DNA of 36,654 nt, taken from contig JAPKAF010000011.1 in the NCBI GenBank assembly GCA_028825365.1, positions 1-36,654 of the forward strand, in the 5' to 3' direction. Source of the DNA: Flavobacteriaceae bacterium (lineage in GTDB: Bacteria; Bacteroidota; Bacteroidia; Flavobacteriales; Flavobacteriaceae). The translations under genes were made by a program, and so were the position numbers. Positions 18,177 through 29,250 of the stretch are shown in pieces. How positions within the stretch are numbered: position 1 is the stretch's first letter; the number at the start of each line of letters is the position of its first letter. The notes under the pieces are model-generated. The model worked only from the letters and a program-made list of their open reading frames with translations, was not told where the DNA came from and searched no databases.

Positions 18177-19456
18177 ATTCCTTTTTCATCCTCAGTAAGA
18201 TCAAGTTTTCTAAAACTTGGAGAGATAAGTGCTGTAGAAACTGCACTTAACAAAGTAATCGTTCCTCCAAAAACAACCGCAGTTACTGTTCCCATTAATT
18301 TAGCGGTTACTCCACTTTCAAAGGCTCCTAGCTCATTGGATGACCCAACAAAAATAGAATTTACAGATGCCACTCTTCCGCGAAGATGGTCTGGGGTTTT
18401 TAATTGTAAAATAGTCTGCCTAATAACCATTGAAATTCCATCTGTCAAGCCATAAAGAAAAAGAGACAAGACTGACACCCAAAATATGGAGGAAATCCCA
18501 AATGAAATTATGGATATTCCAAAGCCAAATATTGCGATTAATAATTTAGTTCCAGCATTTTTAGTTATCGGTATATATGCTGCAATAAACATAGTTATTA
18601 GCGAGCCAACTGCAGGTGTGGCTCTTAATACTCCGAAAACCTCTGAAGGCTCCATGCCTACAGGAATTTGAATAATTTCTGTAGCATAAATAGGTAGTAG
18701 TGCAATTGCTCCTCCAAATAATACCGCTACCATATCTAAAGTAATTGCCCCCAGAATTGCTTTAGAGTTATAGACAAATGAAACCCCTTCTTTTAAGCTT
18801 TTAAAAATATTTTCGCCAATTTTAGGATTTAAAATTGGCTTTCTTTTGATAAAAAACAGTGTGATTAAGGAAATTAAAACCCCTATTAATACAATACCCA
18901 TAGAGCTATTTACTCCGATCGAGTGTATAGAGAATCCTGCGAATGCTGGGCCTAAAACAACTCCCATTTGCCAAACAGAACTACTCCAGGTAGCTGCATT
19001 GGCGTAAGTGTTTTTCGGTACAATTAGTGCAACTAAAGAAAAAATAGTGGGGCCAAAAAAAGCTCTAATAAAGCCTCCAATAAAAACCAGCATATATATT
19101 AAGTAAAGAATAGTTTGACTTGAAAATAAAGATTCTGATTGTGGACTAGTTACTAAATAAAAACCAACACTAACAGTTAAAAATGCAATGATACAGTAGA
19201 TTAATAAATTCCTCTTTTCTTTTTGATCTACAATATGACCTGCAAAAAGAGCCATAGAAACGGCGGGGACAACTTCCATTAAACCAATTAGTCCTAATGA
19301 GAGTGGGTTTTTTGTAATTTCCCAAACCAACCATTCAACAATTATAAATTGCATTGACCAGGAAAAAACTAATATAAACCTAACAAATAAAAAAATGTTA
19401 AACTCTTTAAATCTAAGAGATGAATATGGGTCAGCTTTAATATTACTATCAATCAT
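18173..19456 (-). CDS. MFS transporter
   Basis: ~12 TM, GLIGLMEVVPAVSMALFAGHIVDQKEKRNLL, RGRVASVNSIFVGSSNELGAFESG motif. Confidence 0.9.
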   Translation of the reverse strand: MIDSNIKADPYSSLRFKEFNIFLFVRFILVFSWSMQFIIVEWLVWEITKNPLSLGLIGLMEVVPAVSMALFAGHIVDQKEKRNLLIYCIIAFLTVSVGFYLVTSPQSESLFSSQTILYLIYMLVFIGGFIRAFFGPTIFSLVALIVPKNTYANAATWSSSVWQMGVVLGPAFAGFSIHSIGVNSSMGIVLIGVLISLITLFFIKRKPILNPKIGENIFKSLKEGVSFVYNSKAILGAITLDMVAVLFGGAIALLPIYATEIIQIPVGMEPSEVFGVLRATPAVGSLITMFIAAYIPITKNAGTKLLIAIFGFGISIISFGISSIFWVSVLSLFLYGLTDGISMVIRQTILQLKTPDHLRGRVASVNSIFVGSSNELGAFESGVTAKLMGTVTAVVFGGTITLLSAVSTALISPSFRKLDLTEDEKGI

Positions 19457-21149
19457 TGTTTTTTATGTCTAATACTTTTAATTGGGTAGACTTTACGCCA
19501 TTCCAGTTGTTTTCGTCAATATTAAATACTGCTTTAAATTCAGCTTTATTTTTTATTAAAGGTAATTTATCTCCTAGGCCAAATCCAATAGATTTAAATA
19601 CAGTAGAATTCTTTTGCAATAAAGATAGCTTTAAATGTTTGTCTTCTTCTCCGACTGTTTTACCGTAGCCGCTATCGGTTAAGTTTTCAGAGCAAAAAAC
19701 TGGTTGTTTATTCGCTGGCCCAAATGGAGCAAACTGTTTTAATATTCTATAAAACTTTGGTGTTATTTCTACTAATTCAATTTTTTCGTCTACCAATATA
19801 ACTGGGCTCAATGATTTTTTATCAATGTTTTTTTCTACATACTCTTCAAAACATTTCTTAAAAGCTAAATAATCTTCTGGTTTTAAAGTTAGGCCAGCAG
19901 CATATTTGTGTCCTCCAAATTGAATTAAGTGAACTTTGCATGCTTCTATAGCATTATACACGTCAAACCCTTTAACGGACCTAGCAGATGCTGCAAGCAC
20001 ATCGTTACTCTTTGTGAAAACTAATGTAGGTTTATAGTATTTTTCTATTAGCCTAGAAGCTACAATTCCAATTACGCCTTTATGCCAATCCTCTTGAAAA
20101 ACGACTGTACTAAAGTTGTTTTGTTCTTTATTATCGACTATTTGTTTTAACGCCTGAGCAGTGATAATCTTGTCCAAGCCTCTTCTTTCTAGATTAAATT
20201 CATCAATTTCTTTTGAAAAAGATATAGCATTATCAAAACTTTCTTCCATTAATAACTCAACAGCATTGTTTCCGTGTTTTATCCTACCTGCTGAGTTAAT
20301 TCTAGGAGCAATAAAAAATGAAACCTCGCTCAAGGTTATTTCTGGCTTATTAATTCCTCTAATTATTGCCTTAAGACCTGTGGTAGGAGAACTGTTTATA
20401 ACCTTTAATCCAAAATGGCATAAAGTTCGATTCTCGCCTACTAACGGGACTAAGTCAGCGCCAATTGCAACAGATACTAAATCTAAATAGCTTTCAACAT
20501 TTGAATCCCAATGCTCTTGTGAAATACTTAGTGCTTGAATTAGCTTAAATCCTATTCCGCATCCGCATAAAAACTTAAATGGATAGTTGCAATCTTTTCT
20601 CAAGGGGTTTAGTACTGCTATGGCCAAAGGGATTGTTTTTCCTGGTTTGTGGTGATCACAAATGATATAATCAATATTTTTTTTATTAGCGTAACTCACT
20701 TTATCCACAGCTTTAATTCCACAATCCAATGCTATAATTAAAGTAAAATCATTGTCTGAGGCGTAGTCAATTGACTTAAATGATATTCCATAACCCTCAT
20801 CATATCTATCCGGAATATATGTCCCAATTTGATTATTTGTATTAGATCTTAAAAATTTACAAACTAAAGCAACTGAAGATGTTCCGTCCACATCATAGTC
20901 TCCGTAAACTAATATATTTTCATTGTTTTTAATAGCTTCCAAAACCCTGTCCACAGCTTTATCCATGTCTTTCATTAGATATGGATCATGTAAATCTTTT
21001 AAAGAAGGTCTGAAGAATTTTTTAGCTTGCTCAAATGTTTTTATTTTCCTTGAAACTAGCAAAGAAGCTACTGTGTTAGAAACATTTAACTGCTTAGAAA
21101 GAGATAGAGTTTCTTTGGATGTATCAATATTGTTAACCTCCCAATTCAT
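19449..21149 (-). CDS. recJ: Single-stranded-DNA-specific exonuclease RecJ
   Basis: VYGDYDVDGTSSVAL, DCGIKA, CDHHKPG (DHH), ASARSVKGFDVYNAIEAC, FGGHKYAAGLT (DHHA1). Confidence 0.96.
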   Translation of the reverse strand: MNWEVNNIDTSKETLSLSKQLNVSNTVASLLVSRKIKTFEQAKKFFRPSLKDLHDPYLMKDMDKAVDRVLEAIKNNENILVYGDYDVDGTSSVALVCKFLRSNTNNQIGTYIPDRYDEGYGISFKSIDYASDNDFTLIIALDCGIKAVDKVSYANKKNIDYIICDHHKPGKTIPLAIAVLNPLRKDCNYPFKFLCGCGIGFKLIQALSISQEHWDSNVESYLDLVSVAIGADLVPLVGENRTLCHFGLKVINSSPTTGLKAIIRGINKPEITLSEVSFFIAPRINSAGRIKHGNNAVELLMEESFDNAISFSKEIDEFNLERRGLDKIITAQALKQIVDNKEQNNFSTVVFQEDWHKGVIGIVASRLIEKYYKPTLVFTKSNDVLAASARSVKGFDVYNAIEACKVHLIQFGGHKYAAGLTLKPEDYLAFKKCFEEYVEKNIDKKSLSPVILVDEKIELVEITPKFYRILKQFAPFGPANKQPVFCSENLTDSGYGKTVGEEDKHLKLSLLQKNSTVFKSIGFGLGDKLPLIKNKAEFKAVFNIDENNWNGVKSTQLKVLDIKNND

Positions 21150-21568
21150 TATTTTAAATTGTGGAAGTGATTAGATGTATTAACCTCAGAAAATTTCCTA
21201 AACATTTCCATAACACCACAATATTTAGTTACAGATAGTTCCACAGCTCTATTAATTTTTTCTTCATCTAGATTAGGTCCATAAAAATGGTATTCTAAAT
21301 TAACCTGTTTATAATACCTTGGGTGTTCGTCTGTTAATTCGGCAGAAGTATTCATTTTAAAATCTGTTAATGTAACCTTCATCTTGTCAAGTATTGAAAT
21401 AACATCTAATCCAGAGCACCCTGCAAGGGAAGATAGCATTAAGACCTTTGGGCCAGAAATATTATCTTCTTCATTCCCTCCAGATCCAAGTGTTAATTTA
21501 GAGTTATTTGGATTTAAAGATTCAAATATTAAATCTCCCTTCCATGATGTTGTTATTTTATCAGCCAT
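21149..21568 (-). CDS. OsmC family protein
   Basis: MLSSLAGCSGLDVISILDKMK and YCGVMEMFRK (two OsmC-type Cys). Confidence 0.92.
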   Translation of the reverse strand: MADKITTSWKGDLIFESLNPNNSKLTLGSGGNEEDNISGPKVLMLSSLAGCSGLDVISILDKMKVTLTDFKMNTSAELTDEHPRYYKQVNLEYHFYGPNLDEEKINRAVELSVTKYCGVMEMFRKFSEVNTSNHFHNLK

Positions 21569-21572
21569 AGTT

Positions 21573-22244
21573 TTATTTGTGTCTTTGAATTATTATTACT
21601 ATTTCCCCTTTGGGTTTATTTATATTAAAATGAGCTTCAAGATCTTTAGAAGTCCCTCTTAAAGTTTCTTCATATAATTTAGAGATTTCTCTAGAAATAG
21701 ACAGCTGAGTTTCTTCACCCAAATAAAGTGAAATATCCTTTAGTGTTTTTAATAATTTATGAGGAGATTCATATAATATAATTGTTCTTTTTTCATCAAT
21801 TAAAAATTTAAACCTAGTTTGTCTGCCTTTTTTAACAGGCAAAAACCCTTCAAAAACAAACTTGTCATTAGGAAAACCTGAGTTTACCAGTGCAGGGATT
21901 AAAGCCGTTGGCCCAGGAAGACAATCAATTTCTATTTCATTCTCTACACATTCTCTTACCAAAAGAAAGCCTGGATCAGAAATTGCAGGGGTGCCTGCAT
22001 CACTGATTAAAGCAATACTAACTCCTGATTTTAACTTCTCTATAATACTTTCTAGTACCCTATGTTCGTTGTGCATATGATATGAAATCATAGGGGTTTT
22101 TATTTCGTAATGGTTTAGCAATTTAATTGATGTTCTAGTGTCTTCCGCAAGTATTAAATCAACATGGTTGAGTGTTTCAACTGCTCTAAATGTAATGTCT
22201 TTTAAGTTGCCTATAGGAGTTGGAACAATATATAGTTTATTCAT
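21573..22244 (-). CDS. rsmI: 16S rRNA (cytidine(1402)-2'-O)-methyltransferase
   Basis: LYIVPTPIGNLKDITFRAVETL, AEDTRTS, ISDAGTPAISDPG, LPGPTALIPAL, YESPHKL. Confidence 0.96.
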   Translation of the reverse strand: MNKLYIVPTPIGNLKDITFRAVETLNHVDLILAEDTRTSIKLLNHYEIKTPMISYHMHNEHRVLESIIEKLKSGVSIALISDAGTPAISDPGFLLVRECVENEIEIDCLPGPTALIPALVNSGFPNDKFVFEGFLPVKKGRQTRFKFLIDEKRTIILYESPHKLLKTLKDISLYLGEETQLSISREISKLYEETLRGTSKDLEAHFNINKPKGEIVIIIQRHK

Positions 22245-22360
22245 GCTTTATATTTATTTAAAACTTTTTAAGATATTATTAAATTGATGAGTGATTTTTG
22301 ATAAATTTACTTTCTCAACTGTTTTTAAAAAAATACCTTAACTAATAATAAAATTACAAA

Positions 22361-22996
22361 ATGTTTCTCGAAAATACTTTGAAATATAATAAACAATTTG
22401 GCTGGATCGAAGTAATCTGCGGCTCAATGTTTTCTGGTAAAACTGAAGAACTCATTAGAAGATTAAAAAGAGCAAAGTACGCTAACCTTAAAGTAGAAAT
22501 TTTCAAGCCGACGGTTGATGTGAGATATGAAAGTGACATGGTTGTGTCCCACGACGAAAATGAAATAAGGTGCACTCCGGTTCCTGCAGCTGCCAACATT
22601 CCAATTTTAGCAGATGACTGTGATGTGATAGGAATAGACGAAGCTCAGTTTTTTGATAATGAAATCGTTAATGTTTGTAATTTTTTAGCAAATAAAGGGA
22701 TTCGGGTAATTGTAGCGGGGCTTGATATGGATTACAAAGGAAATCCATTTGGTCCAATGCCAAACTTAATGGCTACAGCAGAATTTGTAACCAAAGTTCA
22801 CGCAATTTGTACTAGGACAGGAGGCTTGGCTCAATACAGCTATAGAAAAGCGGAGGACGACAACTTGGTATTATTGGGAGAAACAAACGAATATGAACCC
22901 CTAAGTAGGCAAGCGTATTTCAAAGTACACCAAACTAAGTTGAATGAAATAACGGTTAACGATCCTGAACAAATCATAAGTAATAATGATGTCTAA
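22361..22996 (+). CDS. tdk: Thymidine kinase
   Basis: VICGSMFSGKTEELIRRLKRA Walker A, IDEAQFF, GLDMDYKGNPFGPMP. Confidence 0.95.
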   Translation: MFLENTLKYNKQFGWIEVICGSMFSGKTEELIRRLKRAKYANLKVEIFKPTVDVRYESDMVVSHDENEIRCTPVPAAANIPILADDCDVIGIDEAQFFDNEIVNVCNFLANKGIRVIVAGLDMDYKGNPFGPMPNLMATAEFVTKVHAICTRTGGLAQYSYRKAEDDNLVLLGETNEYEPLSRQAYFKVHQTKLNEITVNDPEQIISNNDV

Positions 22997-24095
22997 TAAT
23001 AAAGGTACTTTTATTGAAATTAATTTAAATTCCTTAGAAAGTAACTTTAATTACATTAAGTCAATAGTAGCTAAAAAAACAAAGGTTCTAGCTGTTATAA
23101 AGGCTTCTGCTTACGGAAGTGACCCTGTACAAATAGCTAAGTTTCTAGAAAATCTAAATGTAGATTATTTTGCGGTAGCATATGTGCCTGAAGCGGTAAG
23201 GCTTAGGTTGTCAGGGATTAAAAAGCCAATATTAGTTTTTCATCCCCAGGCGTGTAATTTAAACACTCTAATTCAACATAAATTAATACCTACATTATAT
23301 TCTTTTAAAATATTGGATTTATTTAAGCACGCTTTAATTAAAGAAAAGATTGAAAACTATCCGGTTCACTTAAAAATAAATACTGGGTTAAATAGAATTG
23401 GATTTAATTCAAAAGAAGTCCCTAAACTAATTGATTCAATTAATAATGACGGTCTTATTAAAATAGATGGCATATATTCTCACCTTGCTGCAAGTGAAGA
23501 CAAGCATGAGTTAGGGTTTAGTTTAAAACAAATTAATCTGTTTAAAAAATCTTTCACAAAAATAGTTGAAAACATCAAAAACAAACCTATAATACACGTT
23601 TGTAATACCTCTGGGGCTATTAGTTTTCCTGATGCACACTTTGATATGATTAGGTCTGGAATAGGTCTATATGGATTCTCTAACAAGCTAACTAAGCCAG
23701 GGAATCTTGTGCCTGTCATCAGCTTAAAATCTATAATTTCACAAATTAATGATATAAAAAAAGGAGATAGTGTGGGTTACAACCGAGGCTATATTTCGAA
23801 GGACAAACTAAGGGTTGCCACAATACCCTTAGGGCATGCAGATGGCATTTCTAGAATTTACGGAAACGGAAAAGGTTTTGTTTATATAAATAATAAAAAA
23901 GCAAATATTATTGGAAATGTATGTATGGATATGTTGATGGTTAACGTTTCTAATATTGACTGTAAAGAAGGTGATGAGGTTATTGTTTTTAACGAAAAAT
24001 ACACCGCAGAACAATTAGCGGAATCTGCAGGCACTATTTCTTACGAGCTACTAACAGCTTTGTCCCAAAGAATTAAAAGAAAATTTCTAGATTAA
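22986..24095 (+). CDS. alr: Alanine racemase
   Basis: VLAVIKASAYGSD PLP-lysine motif, HLKINTGLNRIGF, VGYNRGY, GNVCMDMLMVNV. Start 22986 or 22989. Confidence 0.94.
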   Translation: MMSNNKGTFIEINLNSLESNFNYIKSIVAKKTKVLAVIKASAYGSDPVQIAKFLENLNVDYFAVAYVPEAVRLRLSGIKKPILVFHPQACNLNTLIQHKLIPTLYSFKILDLFKHALIKEKIENYPVHLKINTGLNRIGFNSKEVPKLIDSINNDGLIKIDGIYSHLAASEDKHELGFSLKQINLFKKSFTKIVENIKNKPIIHVCNTSGAISFPDAHFDMIRSGIGLYGFSNKLTKPGNLVPVISLKSIISQINDIKKGDSVGYNRGYISKDKLRVATIPLGHADGISRIYGNGKGFVYINNKKANIIGNVCMDMLMVNVSNIDCKEGDEVIVFNEKYTAEQLAESAGTISYELLTALSQRIKRKFLD

Positions 24096-24145
24096 GTATT
24101 TGAATTCTTACTTTTGAAACTTCTTAAGTATTCAAAATTTATTAA

Positions 24146-25135
24146 ATGAGAATAGCAGTAATTGGTGCGACGGGTCTGGTTGGTTCAGTTCTTTTATCTA
24201 TAATGGAGGAAAGAAATTTTCCAGTATCCAAATTAATCCTAGTGGCTTCAAAAAAAAGTGTAGGAAAAAAAATATTTTTCAAATCAGAGGAACACTTAGT
24301 TGTATCAATGGAAAGTGCTATAAATTTAAAACCCCAAATCACACTTTTTTCAGCAGGTAGCGAAACTTCTTTAATGTGGGCGCCAAAGTTCGCATCAATT
24401 GGTAGTGTAGTAATTGACAACTCTTCAGCTTGGAGAATGGACCCATCTAAAAAATTAATTGTGCCAGAAATTAATGCTAATTCATTAACAAAAAAAGATA
24501 AAATAATTTCTAGTCCGAATTGCTCTACAATACAATTAGTTATGGCGCTAAATCCTTTACATACTAAGTATGGCATTAAAAGATTGGTTGTTTCAACTTA
24601 TCAATCTATTACTGGTACAGGGGTTAAAGCAATCAAACAACTAGAAAATGAAATAAATGAAGTTGAAGGTGAAATGGCTTACCCTCATAAAATACACAAA
24701 AATGCTATACCTCAATGCGATGATTTTCTAAGCAATGGTTATACAAAAGAGGAAATGAAGCTGGTTAATGAAACTAAAAAAATATTGAACGACTACTCTA
24801 TATCTATAACTTCTACCGCAGTCAGAATTCCTGTGCTAGGAGGCCATAGTGAGTCTGTAAATATAGAGTTTAACGAAAATTATGAGTTATCTGAACTAAT
24901 AAAGTTGCTTTCAAACACAAAAGGGGTAAAGGTTTCAGATGATATTAAGAAAAACCACTACCCGATGCCTTTATCTTCAGTCGGGTTAGATGATGTTTTT
25001 GTGGGGCGAATTAGAAGAGATGAATCTAGAATAAATTCATTAAATATGTGGATAGTAAGTGACAATCTTCGTAAAGGGGCTGCTCTAAATACAGTGCAAA
25101 TAGCAGAGCATCTTATTGAAAATACAATTAAATAA
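24146..25135 (+). CDS. asd: Aspartate-semialdehyde dehydrogenase
   Basis: VIGATGLVGSVLL, SSAWRMD, SSPNCSTIQLVMAL catalytic Cys, STYQSITGTGVKAIKQL, RIPVLGGHSESVNIEF. Confidence 0.96.
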   Translation: MRIAVIGATGLVGSVLLSIMEERNFPVSKLILVASKKSVGKKIFFKSEEHLVVSMESAINLKPQITLFSAGSETSLMWAPKFASIGSVVIDNSSAWRMDPSKKLIVPEINANSLTKKDKIISSPNCSTIQLVMALNPLHTKYGIKRLVVSTYQSITGTGVKAIKQLENEINEVEGEMAYPHKIHKNAIPQCDDFLSNGYTKEEMKLVNETKKILNDYSISITSTAVRIPVLGGHSESVNIEFNENYELSELIKLLSNTKGVKVSDDIKKNHYPMPLSSVGLDDVFVGRIRRDESRINSLNMWIVSDNLRKGAALNTVQIAEHLIENTIK

Positions 25136-25176
25136 AGGCAGAATATAAAACTCAAAAAAAATTATTAAGGGGTCGT

Positions 25177-26289
25177 TTAAAGTAGCTCTGCTAGTTCAAT
25201 TCCGACGTTTGTACCAATTGCAATGCCCATTCCCCCAAGCCTTACCCCGCAATAAACATTGTTCGATAGTTGTTTTGAAATGGCTGTTTTTTTCTTTCCA
25301 ACACCCATAATACCACTCCACCTTTGTTCAATTTCAAAGTGAGTTTCCGGTAAAATAACCTCTTTTAAAAGTCTTTCTAGTTTAGACTGTATCACTTTTG
25401 TTAACCCAAACTCTGTTGTGTTTTCAGACTGAAAATCTAAGTTCCTGCCTCCTCCTAACAAAATCCTATTATCAATGTTTCTAAAATAATAGTAGCCTTC
25501 ATCTAGGTGAAAAGTTCCAGCAATGTTAAGATTCTTAATGGGCTTGGTAATAAGAACTTGTGCGCGAGCAGGAACAACATTTTCCTGAATTATCGAATTA
25601 GAAAATCCATTTGTTGCAATAAATAACTTTCTACACTTAATAGTGAATTGATTTGTTTTAAGTAAAACAGATGATTTGAGATCTTCAAACCCCTCTAAAG
25701 AAACATTATTAATAATTCTAATTCCACAGCTATGTGCTTTTTTTAATAAAGAATCCATCATCTCGCCAGTATCTATTTGACCTTCGTATTTATTAAAAAT
25801 TAACTTATTTAAAGTGTTATTAAATTTAAACTTATTTTCAACTACATGAAAAACCTCCCCATCAAATAGTGGCCTAATAAGATTATTTACTCGATCTAGA
25901 TTATCGATAGATAAATTGAGTTTTTCTTCTTCATTATGAAGAAAAATTTCGTTTCCTCCAAGCTGTTGATATTTAATCTCCTTGTCCCCTAGAAGCTCTC
26001 TTAGCTTGTTTAGCCCAGACACTCTTTTCTTGATTAATTCAAAAACCTCTTGATCAGAGTGTGATTGTAAATCACTTATAATTTCAGTAAGACTTCCAAA
26101 ACAAGCAAAACCCGCATTTCTTGTACTTGCCCCATAAGGTAGTAGTCCTTTTTCCAGTATTACAATTTTTGAAGCTGGGTGTTTTAATCTTAATTGTAAA
26201 GCACAGCTTAACCCCACTATTCCACTTCCTACGATAACAAAATCTATATTAGAAAGCCAGGTTTTATTTTCCCAATAAGAAAATTTCAT
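25177..26289 (-). CDS. FAD-dependent oxidoreductase (DAO family)
   Basis: DFVIVGSGIVGLSCALQL Rossmann motif, GASTRNAGFACFGS, GYYYFRNIDNRILLGGGR, RLGGMGIAIGTNVG. Confidence 0.9.
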   Translation of the reverse strand: MKFSYWENKTWLSNIDFVIVGSGIVGLSCALQLRLKHPASKIVILEKGLLPYGASTRNAGFACFGSLTEIISDLQSHSDQEVFELIKKRVSGLNKLRELLGDKEIKYQQLGGNEIFLHNEEEKLNLSIDNLDRVNNLIRPLFDGEVFHVVENKFKFNNTLNKLIFNKYEGQIDTGEMMDSLLKKAHSCGIRIINNVSLEGFEDLKSSVLLKTNQFTIKCRKLFIATNGFSNSIIQENVVPARAQVLITKPIKNLNIAGTFHLDEGYYYFRNIDNRILLGGGRNLDFQSENTTEFGLTKVIQSKLERLLKEVILPETHFEIEQRWSGIMGVGKKKTAISKQLSNNVYCGVRLGGMGIAIGTNVGIELAELL

Positions 26290-26321
26290 ATGTGCTTTAA
26301 GTTAAGTGTTCTTCAATCTGG

Positions 26322-27665
26322 TTAATTAGATTCAATTTCAAAATCTTCCATAAATTTGGTTGTATAATTCCCTTCAATATATTTTGGATTATTCATTAAT
26401 TGTCTATGAAAAGGAATTGTTGTTTTAACTCCTTCAATAATAAACTCATTTAACGCTCTTTTCATTTTACTAATTGCTTCTTCTCTTGTTTGAGCGGTTG
26501 TAATTAATTTCGCTATCATAGAATCATAATTTGACGGGATAGTATAGCCGGCATAAACATGAGTATCTAGTCTAACTCCATGCCCACCTGGCAAGTGTAA
26601 GTTTGTAATTTTTCCTGGTGAGGGTCTAAAATTATTGAAAGGGTCTTCAGCATTAATTCGACATTCTATGGAATGTAATTGAGGGTAATAGTTTTTTCCG
26701 CTAATTTCAACTCCTGCAGCAACCAAAATTTGCTCTCTAATTAGGTCAAAATTAATCACTTGTTCTGTTATTGGGTGTTCTACTTGGATTCTTGTATTCA
26801 TTTCCATAAAGTAGAAATTTCTATTTTTATCTACTAAAAACTCTACCGTTCCAGCCCCTTCGTATTTAATAAATTCGGACGCTTTAACAGCAGCTTTTCC
26901 CATTTTCTCTCTTAATTCATCTGTCATAAAAGGGGATGGCACTTCTTCTGTAAGCTTTTGATGTCTTCTTTGTATTGAGCAGTCTCTTTCAGAAAGGTGG
27001 CATGCTTTTCCTTTTGAGTCTCCAATAATTTGTATTTCGATGTGTCTAGGTTCTTGAATTAACTTTTCCATGTACATGTCATCATTTCCAAATGCAGCTT
27101 TAGATTCCTGTCTGGCAGAATCCCAAGCGTCTTTAAGCTCTGACTCATCCATAACCGCTCTCATTCCTTTTCCACCGCCTCCAGCAGTTGCTTTAAGCAT
27201 AACCGGATAACCAGTAGTTTTTGCTGTCTTTTCACATTCAGCAAAGTCTTTAATGATTCCGTCGCTCCCTGGTACACATGGCACTCCTGCTGCTTTCATG
27301 GTTAATTTTGCAGTTGCTTTATCTCCCATTTTTGAAATCATATCAGATGATGCTCCAATAAATTTAATATCATGTTCCTCGCAAATTTTTGAGAATTTTG
27401 CATTTTCAGACAGAAAACCATATCCGGGATGAATCGCATCTGCATTAGTGATTTCTGCTGCTGCAATTATATTTGATATTTTTAAATAAGACTCACTACT
27501 AGGGGCTGGACCTATACAAACGGCTTCATCAGCAAATTTAACATGTATACTCTCCGCGTCTGTTACTGAATAAACAGCTACAGTTTTAATACCCATTTCT
27601 TTACAAGTTCTAATTATTCTAAGGGCTATTTCGCCCCTGTTCGCAATTAATATTTTTTTGAACAT
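26322..27665 (-). CDS. accC: Acetyl-CoA carboxylase biotin carboxylase subunit
   Basis: [56 protein letters not shown]. Confidence 0.98.
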   Translation of the reverse strand: MFKKILIANRGEIALRIIRTCKEMGIKTVAVYSVTDAESIHVKFADEAVCIGPAPSSESYLKISNIIAAAEITNADAIHPGYGFLSENAKFSKICEEHDIKFIGASSDMISKMGDKATAKLTMKAAGVPCVPGSDGIIKDFAECEKTAKTTGYPVMLKATAGGGGKGMRAVMDESELKDAWDSARQESKAAFGNDDMYMEKLIQEPRHIEIQIIGDSKGKACHLSERDCSIQRRHQKLTEEVPSPFMTDELREKMGKAAVKASEFIKYEGAGTVEFLVDKNRNFYFMEMNTRIQVEHPITEQVINFDLIREQILVAAGVEISGKNYYPQLHSIECRINAEDPFNNFRPSPGKITNLHLPGGHGVRLDTHVYAGYTIPSNYDSMIAKLITTAQTREEAISKMKRALNEFIIEGVKTTIPFHRQLMNNPKYIEGNYTTKFMEDFEIESN

Positions 27666-27698
27666 AGTTGGTTTTTATTGTTAATCTATATTAATTGA

Positions 27699-28178
27699 TT
27701 AAGAGGGGTCTACTAAAAATAATGGCTGATCAAATTCAACAGGTGAAGCGTCATCTATTAAAATTTTGACTATTTTCCCTGTTACTTCGGATTCAATCTC
27801 ATTGAAGAGTTTCATAGCTTCAATAACACATAGCACATCGCCTTCTGAAATAGAAGAGCCTACTTCAACAAAATTTGATTTGTCGGGAGAAGGTTTTCTG
27901 TAAAAAGTTCCAATAATAGGGGACTTTACAGTTATATATTTTGAGTTTTCATCTTCTTCAACAACTGTATTATCATTTACTACAACGGGAGTTTGTTGCT
28001 CAATTATTGGGTTTTGAATAATTGATTGTTGATGTAACGGAAGGGCCTGAACAATTGTTTGCTTTTCGTTTTTTCCAGTCTTAATGGTGATTTTAATATC
28101 CTCCATTTCTAGTTTCACTTCATTTGCACCAGATTTTGCGACAAATTTTATTAAATTTTGAATGTCTTTAATGTCCAT
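27699..28178 (-). CDS. accB: Acetyl-CoA carboxylase biotin carboxyl carrier protein
   Basis: [24 protein letters not shown] and [10 protein letters not shown] biotinylation motif. Confidence 0.97.
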   Translation of the reverse strand: MDIKDIQNLIKFVAKSGANEVKLEMEDIKITIKTGKNEKQTIVQALPLHQQSIIQNPIIEQQTPVVVNDNTVVEEDENSKYITVKSPIIGTFYRKPSPDKSNFVEVGSSISEGDVLCVIEAMKLFNEIESEVTGKIVKILIDDASPVEFDQPLFLVDPS

Positions 28179-28200
28179 AATATATATTTTAAATTTTTAA

Positions 28201-29199
28201 TTAATTATTATTATAACTCCACTTGAAATAAATAGAGCCCCATGAAAATCCACCTCCAAAAGCCGCAAATATGATATTATCTCCTTTTTTTAGTTTAGAC
28301 TCATAGTCATATAAAAGCAAAGGAATAGTAGCGGAGGTAGTATTTCCGTATTTTTCGATATTAAGCATAACCTGATCAGAAGATAGTTCAATTCTATTTG
28401 CTGTTGCGTCGATAATTCGTTGATTCGCCTGGTGTACTGCAAGCCATTGAACATCTTCTTTTTTTAGATTATTACGTTTTAAAATTTTTGTGGAAACATC
28501 TGCCATATTAAAAACAGCATTTTTAAAAACTGTTTTTCCGTCTTGTTTGATAAACTGCTGCTTGTTTTTTATTGCATGTTCATTTGTCGGGTGGCACGAA
28601 CCGCCAGACTTTACGCCTAGAAACTCTCTTCCTGAGCCGTCAGTTTTAAGGATTTCGTCTTGCATTCCTAAACCCTCAGTGTTTGGCTCGAACAAAACAG
28701 CTCCTGCTCCATCACCAAAAATTATACAGGTAGCGCGATCGGTATAGTCAATCATTGAGGAGTTTTTATCAGCCCCAATAAGTAGCACTTTTTTATAGAT
28801 TCCAGACTCTATATATCTTGCAGCTACAGACATTCCAAAAAGAAAACTAGAACACGCTGCGTCCATATCAAATGAAAACGCATTAATTGCTCCAATTTTA
28901 GATGCGGTATAAGATGCCGTAGAGGCTCCTTGCATATCTGGTGTTGCAGTTGCCACAATTACAAGGTCAATTGTTTTTGGGTCAACATTTTTTTTAGCTA
29001 ATAAATCTTTTGCTGCATTAATGGCAAGAAATGAAGAGCCTAACCCTTCGCCTTTTAGTATTCTTCTTTCTTTGATCCCTGTTCTTGAAACTATCCACTC
29101 ATCATTAGTCTCAACCATTGTTTCTAAATCTTTATTTGAGAGAATATGTTCTGGCACATATCCTCCAACAGCAGTTATAGTAGCATTTAATTTAGTCAT
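28201..29199 (-). CDS. fabH: 3-oxoacyl-ACP synthase III
   Basis: MTKLNATITAVGGYVPEHILSN, DMDAACSSFLFGM catalytic Cys, WLAVHQANQRIID, YGNTTSATIPL. Start trimmed to ATG at 29199. Confidence 0.96.
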   Translation of the reverse strand: MTKLNATITAVGGYVPEHILSNKDLETMVETNDEWIVSRTGIKERRILKGEGLGSSFLAINAAKDLLAKKNVDPKTIDLVIVATATPDMQGASTASYTASKIGAINAFSFDMDAACSSFLFGMSVAARYIESGIYKKVLLIGADKNSSMIDYTDRATCIIFGDGAGAVLFEPNTEGLGMQDEILKTDGSGREFLGVKSGGSCHPTNEHAIKNKQQFIKQDGKTVFKNAVFNMADVSTKILKRNNLKKEDVQWLAVHQANQRIIDATANRIELSSDQVMLNIEKYGNTTSATIPLLLYDYESKLKKGDNIIFAAFGGGFSWGSIYFKWSYNNN

Positions 29200-29215
29200 A
29201 GAAATTAACGTTAAA

Positions 29216-29246
29216 CAAATGTGAATAAAAAATATAAATAAAACAA
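29216..29246 (-). promoter_or_regulatory. Candidate fabH-accB-accC promoter (-33 TTG / -7 CACATTTG, 20-bp spacing)
   Basis: Minus strand: TTG (29246-29244), 20 bp, CACATTTG (29223-29216; one mismatch to TAnnTTTG), then fabH ATG at 29199. Confidence 0.55.
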
Positions 29247-29250
29247 GGAG

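Noticed and set aside
20161-21174. Plus-strand ORFs across recJ (20161-20490, 20923-21174)
   Set aside because: Opposite the clear RecJ coding frame; no recognisable protein features.
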